Below, one piece after another: positions 25,240 to 32,680 of a DNA stretch of 64,000 bases (positions are counted from its first letter, which is position 1; every line of letters starts with the position of its first letter). A program made the position numbers and the translations under genes. This DNA comes from an uncultured Oscillospiraceae bacterium (GTDB taxonomy: Bacteria > Bacillota > Clostridia > Oscillospirales > Oscillospiraceae), in assembly GCA_934630495.1 (NCBI GenBank), contig CAKTVW010000002.1, positions 31,431-95,430 on the forward strand. Reading direction: 5' to 3'. The notes under the pieces were generated by a model, which was given only the letters and a program-made list of their open reading frames with translations, was not told the origin of the DNA and made no database searches.

Positions 25240-26208
25240 TTGAAGGAAAACCGTAAATTGAAGGTACAGAAGGTCAAATCGGTCGCGCTGTCCTACGCAA
25301 GCATCTGGGCACTGATTCTGATCGTTCTTGCATTTTACATCATCAATCCCAATTTCTTAAACGCTTATAACATCAAAAATCTTCTGACCAATATGGCGCC
25401 GCTGCTTGTCATGGCCTGCGGTGCGACCTTTGTTCGCCTGCTCGGCTCGCTTGACCTGTCGATGGGTGCGGTTTGCTCCTGCGCCAACGTTATTCTGGTC
25501 AAGCTGATGCCCTCTGCCGGTGCGTGGGCGTATGCGGCGGCGGTCGGCTTCGGCATTCTGACGGGCTTCCTGCTCGGCGTGATCCATGCGAAGCTGAAGA
25601 TTCCCTCCTTTATTGCCTCACTTGGTATGATGAATGTTTACAACAGCGTTGCCCTGCTGATCACTGATGCACCTATGACGATTGCTGCGGCACAGAAGCC
25701 CCTGGTTGCGTGGGCTAGAGTGACTTTCGGCGTGATCGGCATAACGACGATCATTGCCGCAGTGATTATGCTGCTGCTGTATTTTCTCCAAAAGCGCACG
25801 ACACTCGGAAAAAGCATCAGCATGATCGGAGCAAACGAGCGCACCGCACGGATCTCCGGCATCCATGTTGACAGAACTAAGATTTTTGCCTTTACGATCT
25901 GCGGCATGGCAAGCGCGGTTTCTGGCCTCCTGCTGGCAATCAAGCTGCAAAGCTCCGCACCGACCGTCGGCAGTCCGCTGACGCTGCAGGCTGTTGCCGC
26001 CGTGCTGCTCGGTGGCACCGCGATGACCGGCGGCAAGGGCAGCGTCCTGATGACGCTTTTCGGCGCGATGATGGTAACGGTCATCGAAAACGGTATGACC
26101 ATTATCGGTGTTGACGCTTTTTGGAGTCAAATCATATTCGGTGCGCTCATTCTGCTTGCCATGTTCCTGACCTCGGATCGCAGCCGAAAAAATCTAATTG
26201 TAAAATAG
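25240..26208 (+). CDS. sugar ABC transporter permease (RbsC type), second of two
   Basis: A 322-residue membrane protein of the same family as the product at 22673, with VMACGATFVRLLGSLDLSMGAV and the coupling loop GANERTARISGIHVDRTKIFAFTICGM. It begins at TTG 25240 behind AGGGAGGG; no ATG in this frame fits the family's N-terminus. Two distinct permeases with one fused ATPase and one binding protein make a complete CUT2 importer. Confidence 0.9.
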   Translation: MKENRKLKVQKVKSVALSYASIWALILIVLAFYIINPNFLNAYNIKNLLTNMAPLLVMACGATFVRLLGSLDLSMGAVCSCANVILVKLMPSAGAWAYAAAVGFGILTGFLLGVIHAKLKIPSFIASLGMMNVYNSVALLITDAPMTIAAAQKPLVAWARVTFGVIGITTIIAAVIMLLLYFLQKRTTLGKSISMIGANERTARISGIHVDRTKIFAFTICGMASAVSGLLLAIKLQSSAPTVGSPLTLQAVAAVLLGGTAMTGGKGSVLMTLFGAMMVTVIENGMTIIGVDAFWSQIIFGALILLAMFLTSDRSRKNLIVK

Positions 26209-26238
26209 TACAACCGAAAGAACAGAAAGGAAAAAGAA

Positions 26239-27087
26239 ATGAAAGTTACACTGCTTCTGGAAAACCACAGCCTTTTCAACAAGTTTTACAACGCCGAGCA
26301 TGGTTTCTCTGCGTGGATCGAGGACGAAGACAAAAAAGTTCTGTTTGACACCGCGTATTCCGATAAATTCATTCACAATGCCGAGGCCATGGGGATCGAT
26401 CTGCGTCTTGCGGATTACGTCATTATTTCCCACGGTCATTATGACCATTGCGGCGGCCTGAAATATCTTATCCGGTATTATCGGGATAACGCCATGTTCC
26501 GCAAGCCCGTGCTCCTGATGACCACGCCGGACATTATGCGCCCGAAGTACCAGTTTGAGTGGAATGTCCCGTTGGGCATGGACGTGAGCATGGAGGTTCT
26601 GCAGCAGTATTTTGACGTGCGCTTTATTGCCGAGCCGTTCTGGATCACGAAAAATCTCTGCTATATGGGCATCACCGAGATCAGCAATGATTTTGAGCGC
26701 TCCTTCCCGCAGTCGCCCAAGGTGCTCATCGACGGCAAATGGGTCGACGATTATGTCGACGAGGATACACAGCTCTGCTATCGCCATAAAAACGGCGAGG
26801 AATGCAGTGTCGTGGCGGCCTGTGCGCACTATGGGATCTGCAATATTATGGAGTACGCGAAAAAGCTGACCGGTGCGAAGAAGGTCAATACCTATCTCGG
26901 CGGCTCGCATCTTCGCTCCGACGAGGTGCCCGAGCCGCAGATGCAGAAAACCTGCGAATATGTGGCAAAGGAGAAGATTGAGCGCTTCTATATTTGCCAC
27001 GATACCGACCTGCCTTGCGTAATCCGTCTGGCGAATGCCTGCCCCGCAATGGAAGCGGGGGTTGGGCTGGTTGTGGAGTGCGACTGA
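26239..27087 (+). CDS. metallo-beta-lactamase-fold hydrolase (MJ0301/ribofuranosylaminobenzene-phosphate-like)
   Basis: A 282-residue metallo-hydrolase with SHGHYDHCGG (H65, H67, D69, H70), a central CAHYGICNIMEYAKK supplying another ligand, and a late HDTDLPC. The arrangement is that of the group annotated as 7,8-dihydropterin-6-methyl-4-(beta-D-ribofuranosyl)-aminobenzene-5'-phosphate synthase-like, a label used for many unrelated hydrolases. It is the second MBL-fold enzyme in the operon and may open another lactone or ester in the same pathway. Confidence 0.8.
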   Translation: MKVTLLLENHSLFNKFYNAEHGFSAWIEDEDKKVLFDTAYSDKFIHNAEAMGIDLRLADYVIISHGHYDHCGGLKYLIRYYRDNAMFRKPVLLMTTPDIMRPKYQFEWNVPLGMDVSMEVLQQYFDVRFIAEPFWITKNLCYMGITEISNDFERSFPQSPKVLIDGKWVDDYVDEDTQLCYRHKNGEECSVVAACAHYGICNIMEYAKKLTGAKKVNTYLGGSHLRSDEVPEPQMQKTCEYVAKEKIERFYICHDTDLPCVIRLANACPAMEAGVGLVVECD

Positions 27088-27142
27088 GTGCGAAGATGTT
27101 CCGACTTGCGTCGGCAAAAGCAACAGGCAAAGGAGACAAAAT

Positions 27143-28321
27143 ATGTTTCAAGATGTATTGGTAGTATCGGCGGTCCGTACTGCCGTAGGCAGCTTCGGCG
27201 GTTCGCTGAAGGAGCTGGACACGGCGAAGCTCGGCGAGATCGCGATCCGCGCGGCAATCGAGCGTGCGGGAATTGACCCGACATGCGTGGAGGAAACGGT
27301 CCTCGGCTGTGTCGGGCAGTACGGCCTGAACGGCTTTTTGGCGCGTATCGCGTCGCTGAACGCCGGATGCTCGATCAACAGCAGTGCGCAGACCGTCAAC
27401 CGCCTGTGTGCCTCCGGCCTGCAGGCCATCGTGACCGGCGCTACGGCGATCGACCACGGCGACATGCAGATCGTGGTGGCGGGCGGCGCGGAAAGCATGA
27501 GCAATTTCCCGTATTGCTCCTATCAGACGCGATTTGGCGCACGAATGGGCGACATCGTCATGAAGGATGCCCTGACGACGGCGCTTGCCGAACCGTTTAC
27601 GGGGACACACATTGCCATGACGGCGGAAAACATCGCCGAAAAATACGGTTTTACCCGCCAAGAGGTCGATGCCTACGCGCTGGAGAGCCAGCGCAGAGCC
27701 GCTGCAGCCATTGCAGCGGGAAAATTCCGCGAGGAGATCGTCCCCGTCGAGGTAAAGCTCAAGAAGGAAACGCGGGTCTTTGACACGGACGAGCATCCGC
27801 GTGATACTTCTATGGAAAAGCTGGGCAGGCTGAAGCCGCTGTTCAAGAAGGACGGTCTGGTCACGGCCGGAAACGCCTCCGGCGTCAATGATGCGGCGGC
27901 AGCGGTGGTGCTGATGAATGCCGCTTCGGCGGAAAAGCTGGGATGTAAGCCGATCGCCCGAGTGGTAGACTATGCGCTTGCGGGCGTGGACCCCAATTAC
28001 ATGGGGCTTGGCCCAATCGATGCGACGAGAAAGCTCTTCGACCGCACGGGGCTGACGGCTTCGGACATCGATCTGTTCGAGCTGAACGAGGCGTTTGCCT
28101 CGCAGGCCATGGCGTGCATTCGGGAACTGGGACTGGACCCGGCAAAGGTCAACGTCAACGGCAGCGGCATTTCTCTCGGACATCCGATCGGTGCGACGGG
28201 TGCGTTAATCTCCGTCAAGCTGTTCTACGAAATGAAGCGCATCGGCGCAAAATACGGTGTGGCATCGCTGTGCATCGGCGGCGGACAGGGCCTGTCCGTG
28301 CTGTATGAAAATCTGGCATAA
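27143..28321 (+). CDS. acetyl-CoA acetyltransferase (thiolase)
   Basis: A 392-residue thiolase. C89 in VNRLCASGLQA is the acylated cysteine; NEAFASQ, SLGHPIGATGA and the C-terminal CIGGGQG complete the active site. It interconverts two acetyl-CoA and acetoacetyl-CoA, or cleaves a longer 3-ketoacyl-CoA. In this operon it could process acetoacetate released by the BKACE enzyme once activated, or cleave a keto-acyl-CoA. No CoA-transferase is in the operon. ATG 27143 has AAAGGAGAC upstream; the frame open from 27035 overlaps the MBL gene and is not the start. Confidence 0.92.
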   Translation: MFQDVLVVSAVRTAVGSFGGSLKELDTAKLGEIAIRAAIERAGIDPTCVEETVLGCVGQYGLNGFLARIASLNAGCSINSSAQTVNRLCASGLQAIVTGATAIDHGDMQIVVAGGAESMSNFPYCSYQTRFGARMGDIVMKDALTTALAEPFTGTHIAMTAENIAEKYGFTRQEVDAYALESQRRAAAAIAAGKFREEIVPVEVKLKKETRVFDTDEHPRDTSMEKLGRLKPLFKKDGLVTAGNASGVNDAAAAVVLMNAASAEKLGCKPIARVVDYALAGVDPNYMGLGPIDATRKLFDRTGLTASDIDLFELNEAFASQAMACIRELGLDPAKVNVNGSGISLGHPIGATGALISVKLFYEMKRIGAKYGVASLCIGGGQGLSVLYENLA

Positions 28322-28335
28322 GGACGGACGATAAG

Positions 28336-29769
28336 ATGGAAGAAAACCGTAGCCTGCGGCAGCTTCTTGCGCAGCTTCCCGCTTACGACGTGAGCGAAGT
28401 GGAGAAAGCATACCGTGCCGCGCTGGAGCGCGACGACGCGAAGATCATTGTGCTTGACGACGACCCGACGGGCGTGCAGACTGTGCATGACGTCTACGTC
28501 TATACCGACTGGAAAACGGAGACGCTCTGCGAGGCGTTCGGCGACGGCGGCAAGCTGTCCTTTATCCTGACCAACAGCCGGGGATTGACCGAAGCACAGA
28601 CACGGCAGGCACACCGCGAAATTGCCGAAGCGATCTTTCATGCGGCGCGGGAGAGCGGGCGTGAGGTCGCCGTAATCAGCCGAAGCGATTCGACGCTTCG
28701 CGGACACTACCCGCTGGAAACGCTGACCCTTCGCGAAACGCTGGAGGCCCTTGGAGCGCCGCCCTTTGACGGGGAGATCCTCCTGCCGTTTTTTGAGGAG
28801 GGCGGGCGCTATACCGCCGAAAACGTTCATTACGTCGCGTTCGGCGACTGCCTAGTCCCGGCGGCCGGGACGGAATTTGCCCACGACCGCACCTTTGGTT
28901 ACCGAAATTCAAATCTTTGCCGCTGGATCGAGGAGAAAACCGACGGAATGTATCCGGCGGAGCGTGTGCAGACGGTTTCCCTGCGGGAGCTTCGTGCAAC
29001 GGACTATGCCGGGATCGAGCGGAAGCTGTGCGGCCTGACCGATTTCGGAAAGCTGGTCGTCAATGCGGTCAGCGAGGAGGATGTTAAGGTATTCGTTACG
29101 GCACTCTTTGCGGCGCTGAAAAAGGGAAAACACTTCCTTTACCGCAGCGCGGCGGCACTGGCGAAGGTCATGGGCGGCATCGATTCGCGCCCGCTGCTGA
29201 GCCGGGAGGAGCTGGTAAATACGGAAAACCGCAACGGCGGCCTCATTGTCGTCGGTTCGCACGTCAATAAAACCACGGCGCAGCTTGCGGCTCTCCGGGA
29301 AAAGCACGATATTGCGTTTATCGAGATCAATCAGCATCTTGCGCTCGACGAGACCGCGTTTGCCGCAGAAATGGACAGAGTGATCGCCGAAGCGGAGAGA
29401 AACATCCGAAACGGCGTGACCTGCGCCGTTTATACCCGACGGGAACGCTTTGACCTGAACAACGGCAGCAAGGAGGACGAGCTTCGCCTTGCCGTGCGGA
29501 TCTCCGATGCGGTGACCTCTGTCGTTTCACGCTTGTCGGTACGGCCGAATTTTATCATCGCCAAGGGTGGCATTACCTCCAGCGAGATCGGCACCGCGGC
29601 GCTCCGCTGCCGAAGAGCGCGCGTTATGGGACAGATCCTCAAGGGGATCCCCGTCTGGGAAACAGGCGAGGAAAGTCTGTTCCCGCACATGCCCTATGTG
29701 ATATTCCCCGGCAATGTCGGCAGCGAGACGGCTCTGTGCGAGGCCGTTGAAAAGATGCGGCCGGAATAA
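28336..29769 (+). CDS. four-carbon acid-sugar kinase family (DUF1537)
   Basis: A 477-residue kinase of the OtnK/DtnK/DenK family that phosphorylates four-carbon acid sugars such as 3-oxo-tetronate or erythronate. The N-terminal substrate domain contains LDDDPTGVQTVHDV (residues 40-53) and ISRSDSTLRGHYPLET; the C-terminal nucleotide domain has IAKGGITSSEIGTAAL. Known family operons pair it with an OtnC-type aldolase and an OtnI isomerase; neither is here, and a BKACE and thiolase are present instead. It strongly suggests a four-carbon or similar acid-sugar intermediate. Confidence 0.9.
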   Translation: MEENRSLRQLLAQLPAYDVSEVEKAYRAALERDDAKIIVLDDDPTGVQTVHDVYVYTDWKTETLCEAFGDGGKLSFILTNSRGLTEAQTRQAHREIAEAIFHAARESGREVAVISRSDSTLRGHYPLETLTLRETLEALGAPPFDGEILLPFFEEGGRYTAENVHYVAFGDCLVPAAGTEFAHDRTFGYRNSNLCRWIEEKTDGMYPAERVQTVSLRELRATDYAGIERKLCGLTDFGKLVVNAVSEEDVKVFVTALFAALKKGKHFLYRSAAALAKVMGGIDSRPLLSREELVNTENRNGGLIVVGSHVNKTTAQLAALREKHDIAFIEINQHLALDETAFAAEMDRVIAEAERNIRNGVTCAVYTRRERFDLNNGSKEDELRLAVRISDAVTSVVSRLSVRPNFIIAKGGITSSEIGTAALRCRRARVMGQILKGIPVWETGEESLFPHMPYVIFPGNVGSETALCEAVEKMRPE

Positions 29770-29807
29770 GGCCGGAAAGACATCAAAGTTATGGAGGTGT
29801 TTGCTGC

Positions 29808-30548
29808 ATGGATAAGAAAAAACTTTGCGCGGTCGTTACCGGCGGTGCGCGCGGCATCGGAGCGGCGATCGTCGAGCGCTTGGCCAAGGACGGCTTCGGC
29901 CGTGTGGTCTTAGTGGATCTGGATCTTGCTGCCGCAAGCGAAGCGGCGGAAAAAATCGATCCCGAGGGGACGACGGTGCATCCGTATGCCTGCAACGTCG
30001 GCAACGCCGCGCAGGTTTCAGAGACGTTTGAAAGAATCGTTCGGGAATGCGGGCCGATCGCCGTCCTGGTCAACAACGCGGGCATTACGCGCGACGCAAT
30101 GTTCCACAAAATGACCGAATCACAGTGGGAATCCGTTCTGAACGTCAATTTGAACGGAATGTTCAACACATGCCGTGCCGTGATCGGACCGATGCGGACG
30201 CACCGTTACGGCAAGATCGTCAATGTTGCCTCCGTTTCCGCCTTCGGAAATGTCGGGCAGACCAACTACGGAGCGGCCAAGGCAGGCGTGATCGGTTTTA
30301 CCAAGTGTTTGGCACGCGAAAGCGCAAGAAACAACATTACCGTTAATGCCGTTGCGCCCAGCTATGTCAACACCGAGATGCTCCGTGCCGTTCCTGAGGA
30401 AACGATGCAGCGGTTTCTGGATGCGATCCCGGCGCATCGGCTTGCCGAACCTTCCGAAATCGCGTCGGTCGTGTCGTTCCTCTGCGGAGACGATTCCAGC
30501 TTCGTCAACGGCGAATGCATCGTCGTTTCCGGCGGCTCATATATGTAG
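29808..30548 (+). CDS. SDR family oxidoreductase (FabG/PhaB-like)
   Basis: A 246-residue short-chain dehydrogenase with TGGARGIG for the dinucleotide, VNNAGIT, the catalytic Ser in NVASVSAFGNVGQTNYGAAK with Y and K, and VAPSYVNTEM. After the second strand comes Asp (VDLD), which favours NAD(H) over NADP(H). It may oxidise a hydroxy acid to the keto acid used by BKACE, or reduce acetoacetyl-CoA; sequence does not decide. It is the last gene of the operon. Confidence 0.9.
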   Translation: MDKKKLCAVVTGGARGIGAAIVERLAKDGFGRVVLVDLDLAAASEAAEKIDPEGTTVHPYACNVGNAAQVSETFERIVRECGPIAVLVNNAGITRDAMFHKMTESQWESVLNVNLNGMFNTCRAVIGPMRTHRYGKIVNVASVSAFGNVGQTNYGAAKAGVIGFTKCLARESARNNITVNAVAPSYVNTEMLRAVPEETMQRFLDAIPAHRLAEPSEIASVVSFLCGDDSSFVNGECIVVSGGSYM

Positions 30549-30600
30549 CAATAGTATTTGATCGTTTCTTGTAGTTCCTGTTCCTTTCTATCCCTGACGG

Positions 30601-30645
30601 GGCCGTCGGCGGACGAGGTGAAGCACACCGCGTCTGTCGGCGGCC
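30601..30645 (+). terminator. probable terminator of the catabolic operon
   Basis: A 15-base stem GGCCGTCGGCGGACG/CGTCTGTCGGCGGCC (12 of 15 pairs) followed by TTGTCGTTTG. It sits 52 bases after the SDR stop codon. Confidence 0.55.
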
Positions 30646-30817
30646 TTGTCGTTTGCTGCGGACGCACGGACAAAAATGGATATCGAATGAATACGAGATT
30701 TTGCAAAAAGCTTGAAAATACGGCCGCTTTATTTCGGGCATGGCGAAATATCGGGGAAATCGGACAAAACAAAATTGAAAATCTTCCATTTTTCTAAAAA
30801 AACAGTTTGTTTGCCGC

Positions 30818-30846
30818 TTGTATATTTTTTGTGGGTGTGTTATGAT
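30818..30846 (+). promoter_or_regulatory. promoter of the OLE RNA
   Basis: TTGTAT (30818-30823), a 17-base spacer and TATGAT (30841-30846), which puts the RNA start near 30852. Confidence 0.65.
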
Positions 30847-30851
30847 ACGAA

Positions 30852-31440
30852 CGGTGGCGCTGTATCCTAGTCAAAGCGTACCGGTATCGAAGAAGGGCCT
30901 AAAAATCCTTTTAAGGGCATATCGATGAAGTCCCTGGTGCTTGCTTTTTTCGCCCAGATTAGGGTGGGTGCTGGGGGTTAAGGTTTTCGGGCGAGGTGTA
31001 ATGGCATATACCGACCGACCCGGATTCCGTGGAGACCTGTTCTTGTGCGACAGCCGTCCAGTATTCTTTTGTGTACCCGGACTGCGTACGAAACAGGATT
31101 GAACCTGCATCGCGGTGCACAGAATCGTGTGCTGTGTGCAGCGTAGCCTGCCTTGCGTGGGCATGTCGGGATAGGGGAGCGAAGCGCCTGCGACCGTGGC
31201 CGCGGACGACGGCGATATTGCCCCTTGAAACCATGTCTGCAAAAGAGGATAGAACCGGTGCGCGATGTTGTGGAAATCACCTAGGCTGTCTTTCCCCAAG
31301 GGCAGATAATGGATTGCAGTGCGGACTAAGTGGCAATCGGGTACCGGAACCGGCGACGCTCCGGCTAGGCTTTAATCGGAAACGGCCTTTCGGCGACGAC
31401 AGGCAGCCAACGGGGAAATCCAACCCGACCTAAGCCGCAA
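30852..31440 (+). ncRNA. ole: OLE RNA (ornate, large, extremophilic-type RNA)
   Basis: A roughly 590-base stretch with no credible reading frame on either strand, preceded by a promoter and rich in short complementary blocks (for example GCGACGCTCCGGC and GGGTACCGGAACCGG near 31340-31370). The call rests mainly on position: OLE RNAs lie just upstream of oapA in an operon with dxs, tlyA, argR and recN, and exactly that order follows here, with oapA identified independently by its DxxxD motif. OLE RNA binds OapA and localises to the membrane, where it helps cells cope with cold, alcohol and Mg stress. The ends are approximate. RNase P RNA and tmRNA were considered; their conserved blocks are not seen. 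Confidence 0.82.
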
Positions 31441-31474
31441 GATTTACTTTATCTGCCGCCACCTTTTGTTTTAC

Positions 31475-31965
31475 GGAATCTCCGGATCGCTTCGGCACAC
31501 ATCCGGCTTGCTGCTTTTCCGCCGGTCCGCCCAAAAGCCGCTTGAAATACACAGAGTATTCCTGCGCGTCTTATTGAACGGACCGACAAAAAATCAGACT
31601 GCGCCGTCTGCGCACCGAATCGACCCTCCGCTTCCTTTGTTTTACGGAATCTCCGGATCGCTTCGGCAGGCGTCCGGCCTGCTGCATTCCCGCCGGACAG
31701 CCCAAAAGCCGCTTGAAATACACAGAGTATTTCTGCGCGTCTTATTGAACGGACCGACAAAAAATCAGACTGCGCCGTCTGCGCACCGAATCGACCCTCC
31801 GCTTCCTTTGTTTTACGGAATCTCCGGATCGCTTCGGCAGGCGTCCGGCCTGCTGCATTCCCGCCGGACAGCCCAAAAGCCGCTTGAAATACACAAAGTA
31901 TTCCTGCGCGTCTTACTGAGCTGGTCGGCACACATCCGGCTTGCTGCTTTCCCGGCGGCCCCGAA
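31475..31965 (+). repeat. three tandem copies of a 161-bp inverted-end element (171-bp period)
   Basis: Units begin GGAATCTCCGGATCGCTTCGG at 31475, 31646 and 31817, and the first two end CTCCGCTTCC at 31635 and 31806; about 10 bases separate them. Copies 1 and 2 are almost identical. Copy 3 diverges after about 31917 and is joined to a fragment resembling the start of unit 1 (GGCACACATCCGGCTTGCTGC). Each unit contains GCTTGAAATACACARAGTAT, also found in the element at 48551, so these are full-length members of the dispersed family. As 171 is a multiple of three, a reading frame stays open by chance. The tract lies inside the OLE-oapA gap. Confidence 0.85.
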
Positions 31966-32059
31966 GTTAAACCATATCAGACCCTTTGAACTATATCAGA
32001 CCCCGCGCCGCGGTGGGAAGCTCCGCAGACGGCGCGATCACGGTACACGGAGGAACAAC

Positions 32060-32653
32060 GTGCCAAACAACAAAGACGAAACGCCCCGAAGTAAGGGCAA
32101 AAAGACAAAAAAACACAGTAATGTACGCTGGATCGTGACGATTTTCTTCGTTACGGTCGTGATTTCCTCGACAATCTCCTTTCTTTCCTCCACGATCATG
32201 GAGGACGCCGGACTTGTCGAGGCATTTATTGTCCTGCTGCTGATCGTGCTGCTGGGCATCGTATTTGATATTATCGGCGTGGCGGTAATGTCCGCCGACG
32301 AAAAGCCGTTTCATTCCATGGCGTCGAAACGGGTGCCCGGCGCGTCGGAGGCGCTCAAGCTGCTGCGCAATGCGGAAAAGGTTTCAAACTTCTGCAACGA
32401 CGTGGTGGGAGATATCTGCGGCGTTGTTTCCGGCTCGGCGTCGGCGGTCATCGCGGTCAAGGCGTTCACAAATCTCAATTCCGAGACGATCCCGCAGCTT
32501 ATCATGTCGGCGCTGGTCGCGGGCGTGACCATTGCGGGCAAGGCCTGCGGCAAGTCGCTGGCCATGACCAGGGCGACACAGATCGTGCATCTGGTCTCTA
32601 AACCGATTTACTATATAAAGTCGCTGTTCCGCAGAAAGAAAAAGCGGAAATAA
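32060..32653 (+). CDS. oapA: OLE-associated protein A
   Basis: A 197-residue membrane protein. After a lysine-rich start (SKGKKTKKH) there are hydrophobic segments at about 23-47, 54-77, 119-137 and 146-166, and a very basic end (FRRKKKRK). The conserved core FDIIGVAVMSADEKPFHSMA is present, and the DxxxD motif, important for OapA function, is D114-V-V-G-D118 in CNDVVGDICG. OapA binds OLE RNA at the membrane. GTG 32060 follows GGAGG at seven bases; a longer frame through the repeats upstream is accidental. It is directly followed by dxs. Confidence 0.9.
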   Translation: MPNNKDETPRSKGKKTKKHSNVRWIVTIFFVTVVISSTISFLSSTIMEDAGLVEAFIVLLLIVLLGIVFDIIGVAVMSADEKPFHSMASKRVPGASEALKLLRNAEKVSNFCNDVVGDICGVVSGSASAVIAVKAFTNLNSETIPQLIMSALVAGVTIAGKACGKSLAMTRATQIVHLVSKPIYYIKSLFRRKKKRK

Positions 32654-32680
32654 AGCGGCGGACCGATAGGTTGTGTAAGC

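Noticed and set aside
30852..31440. RNase P RNA or tmRNA
   Set aside because: Their conserved core blocks were not found, and the oapA-dxs neighbourhood fits OLE RNA instead.
31475..31965. CRISPR array
   Set aside because: Repeats are long (161 bp) with short spacing and no unique spacers or cas genes.
31466..32059. Repeat-rich N-terminal extension of the oapA frame
   Set aside because: Three 57-residue repeats arise because the 171-bp DNA repeat is a multiple of three; GTG 32060 has a proper ribosome site and begins the OapA pattern.
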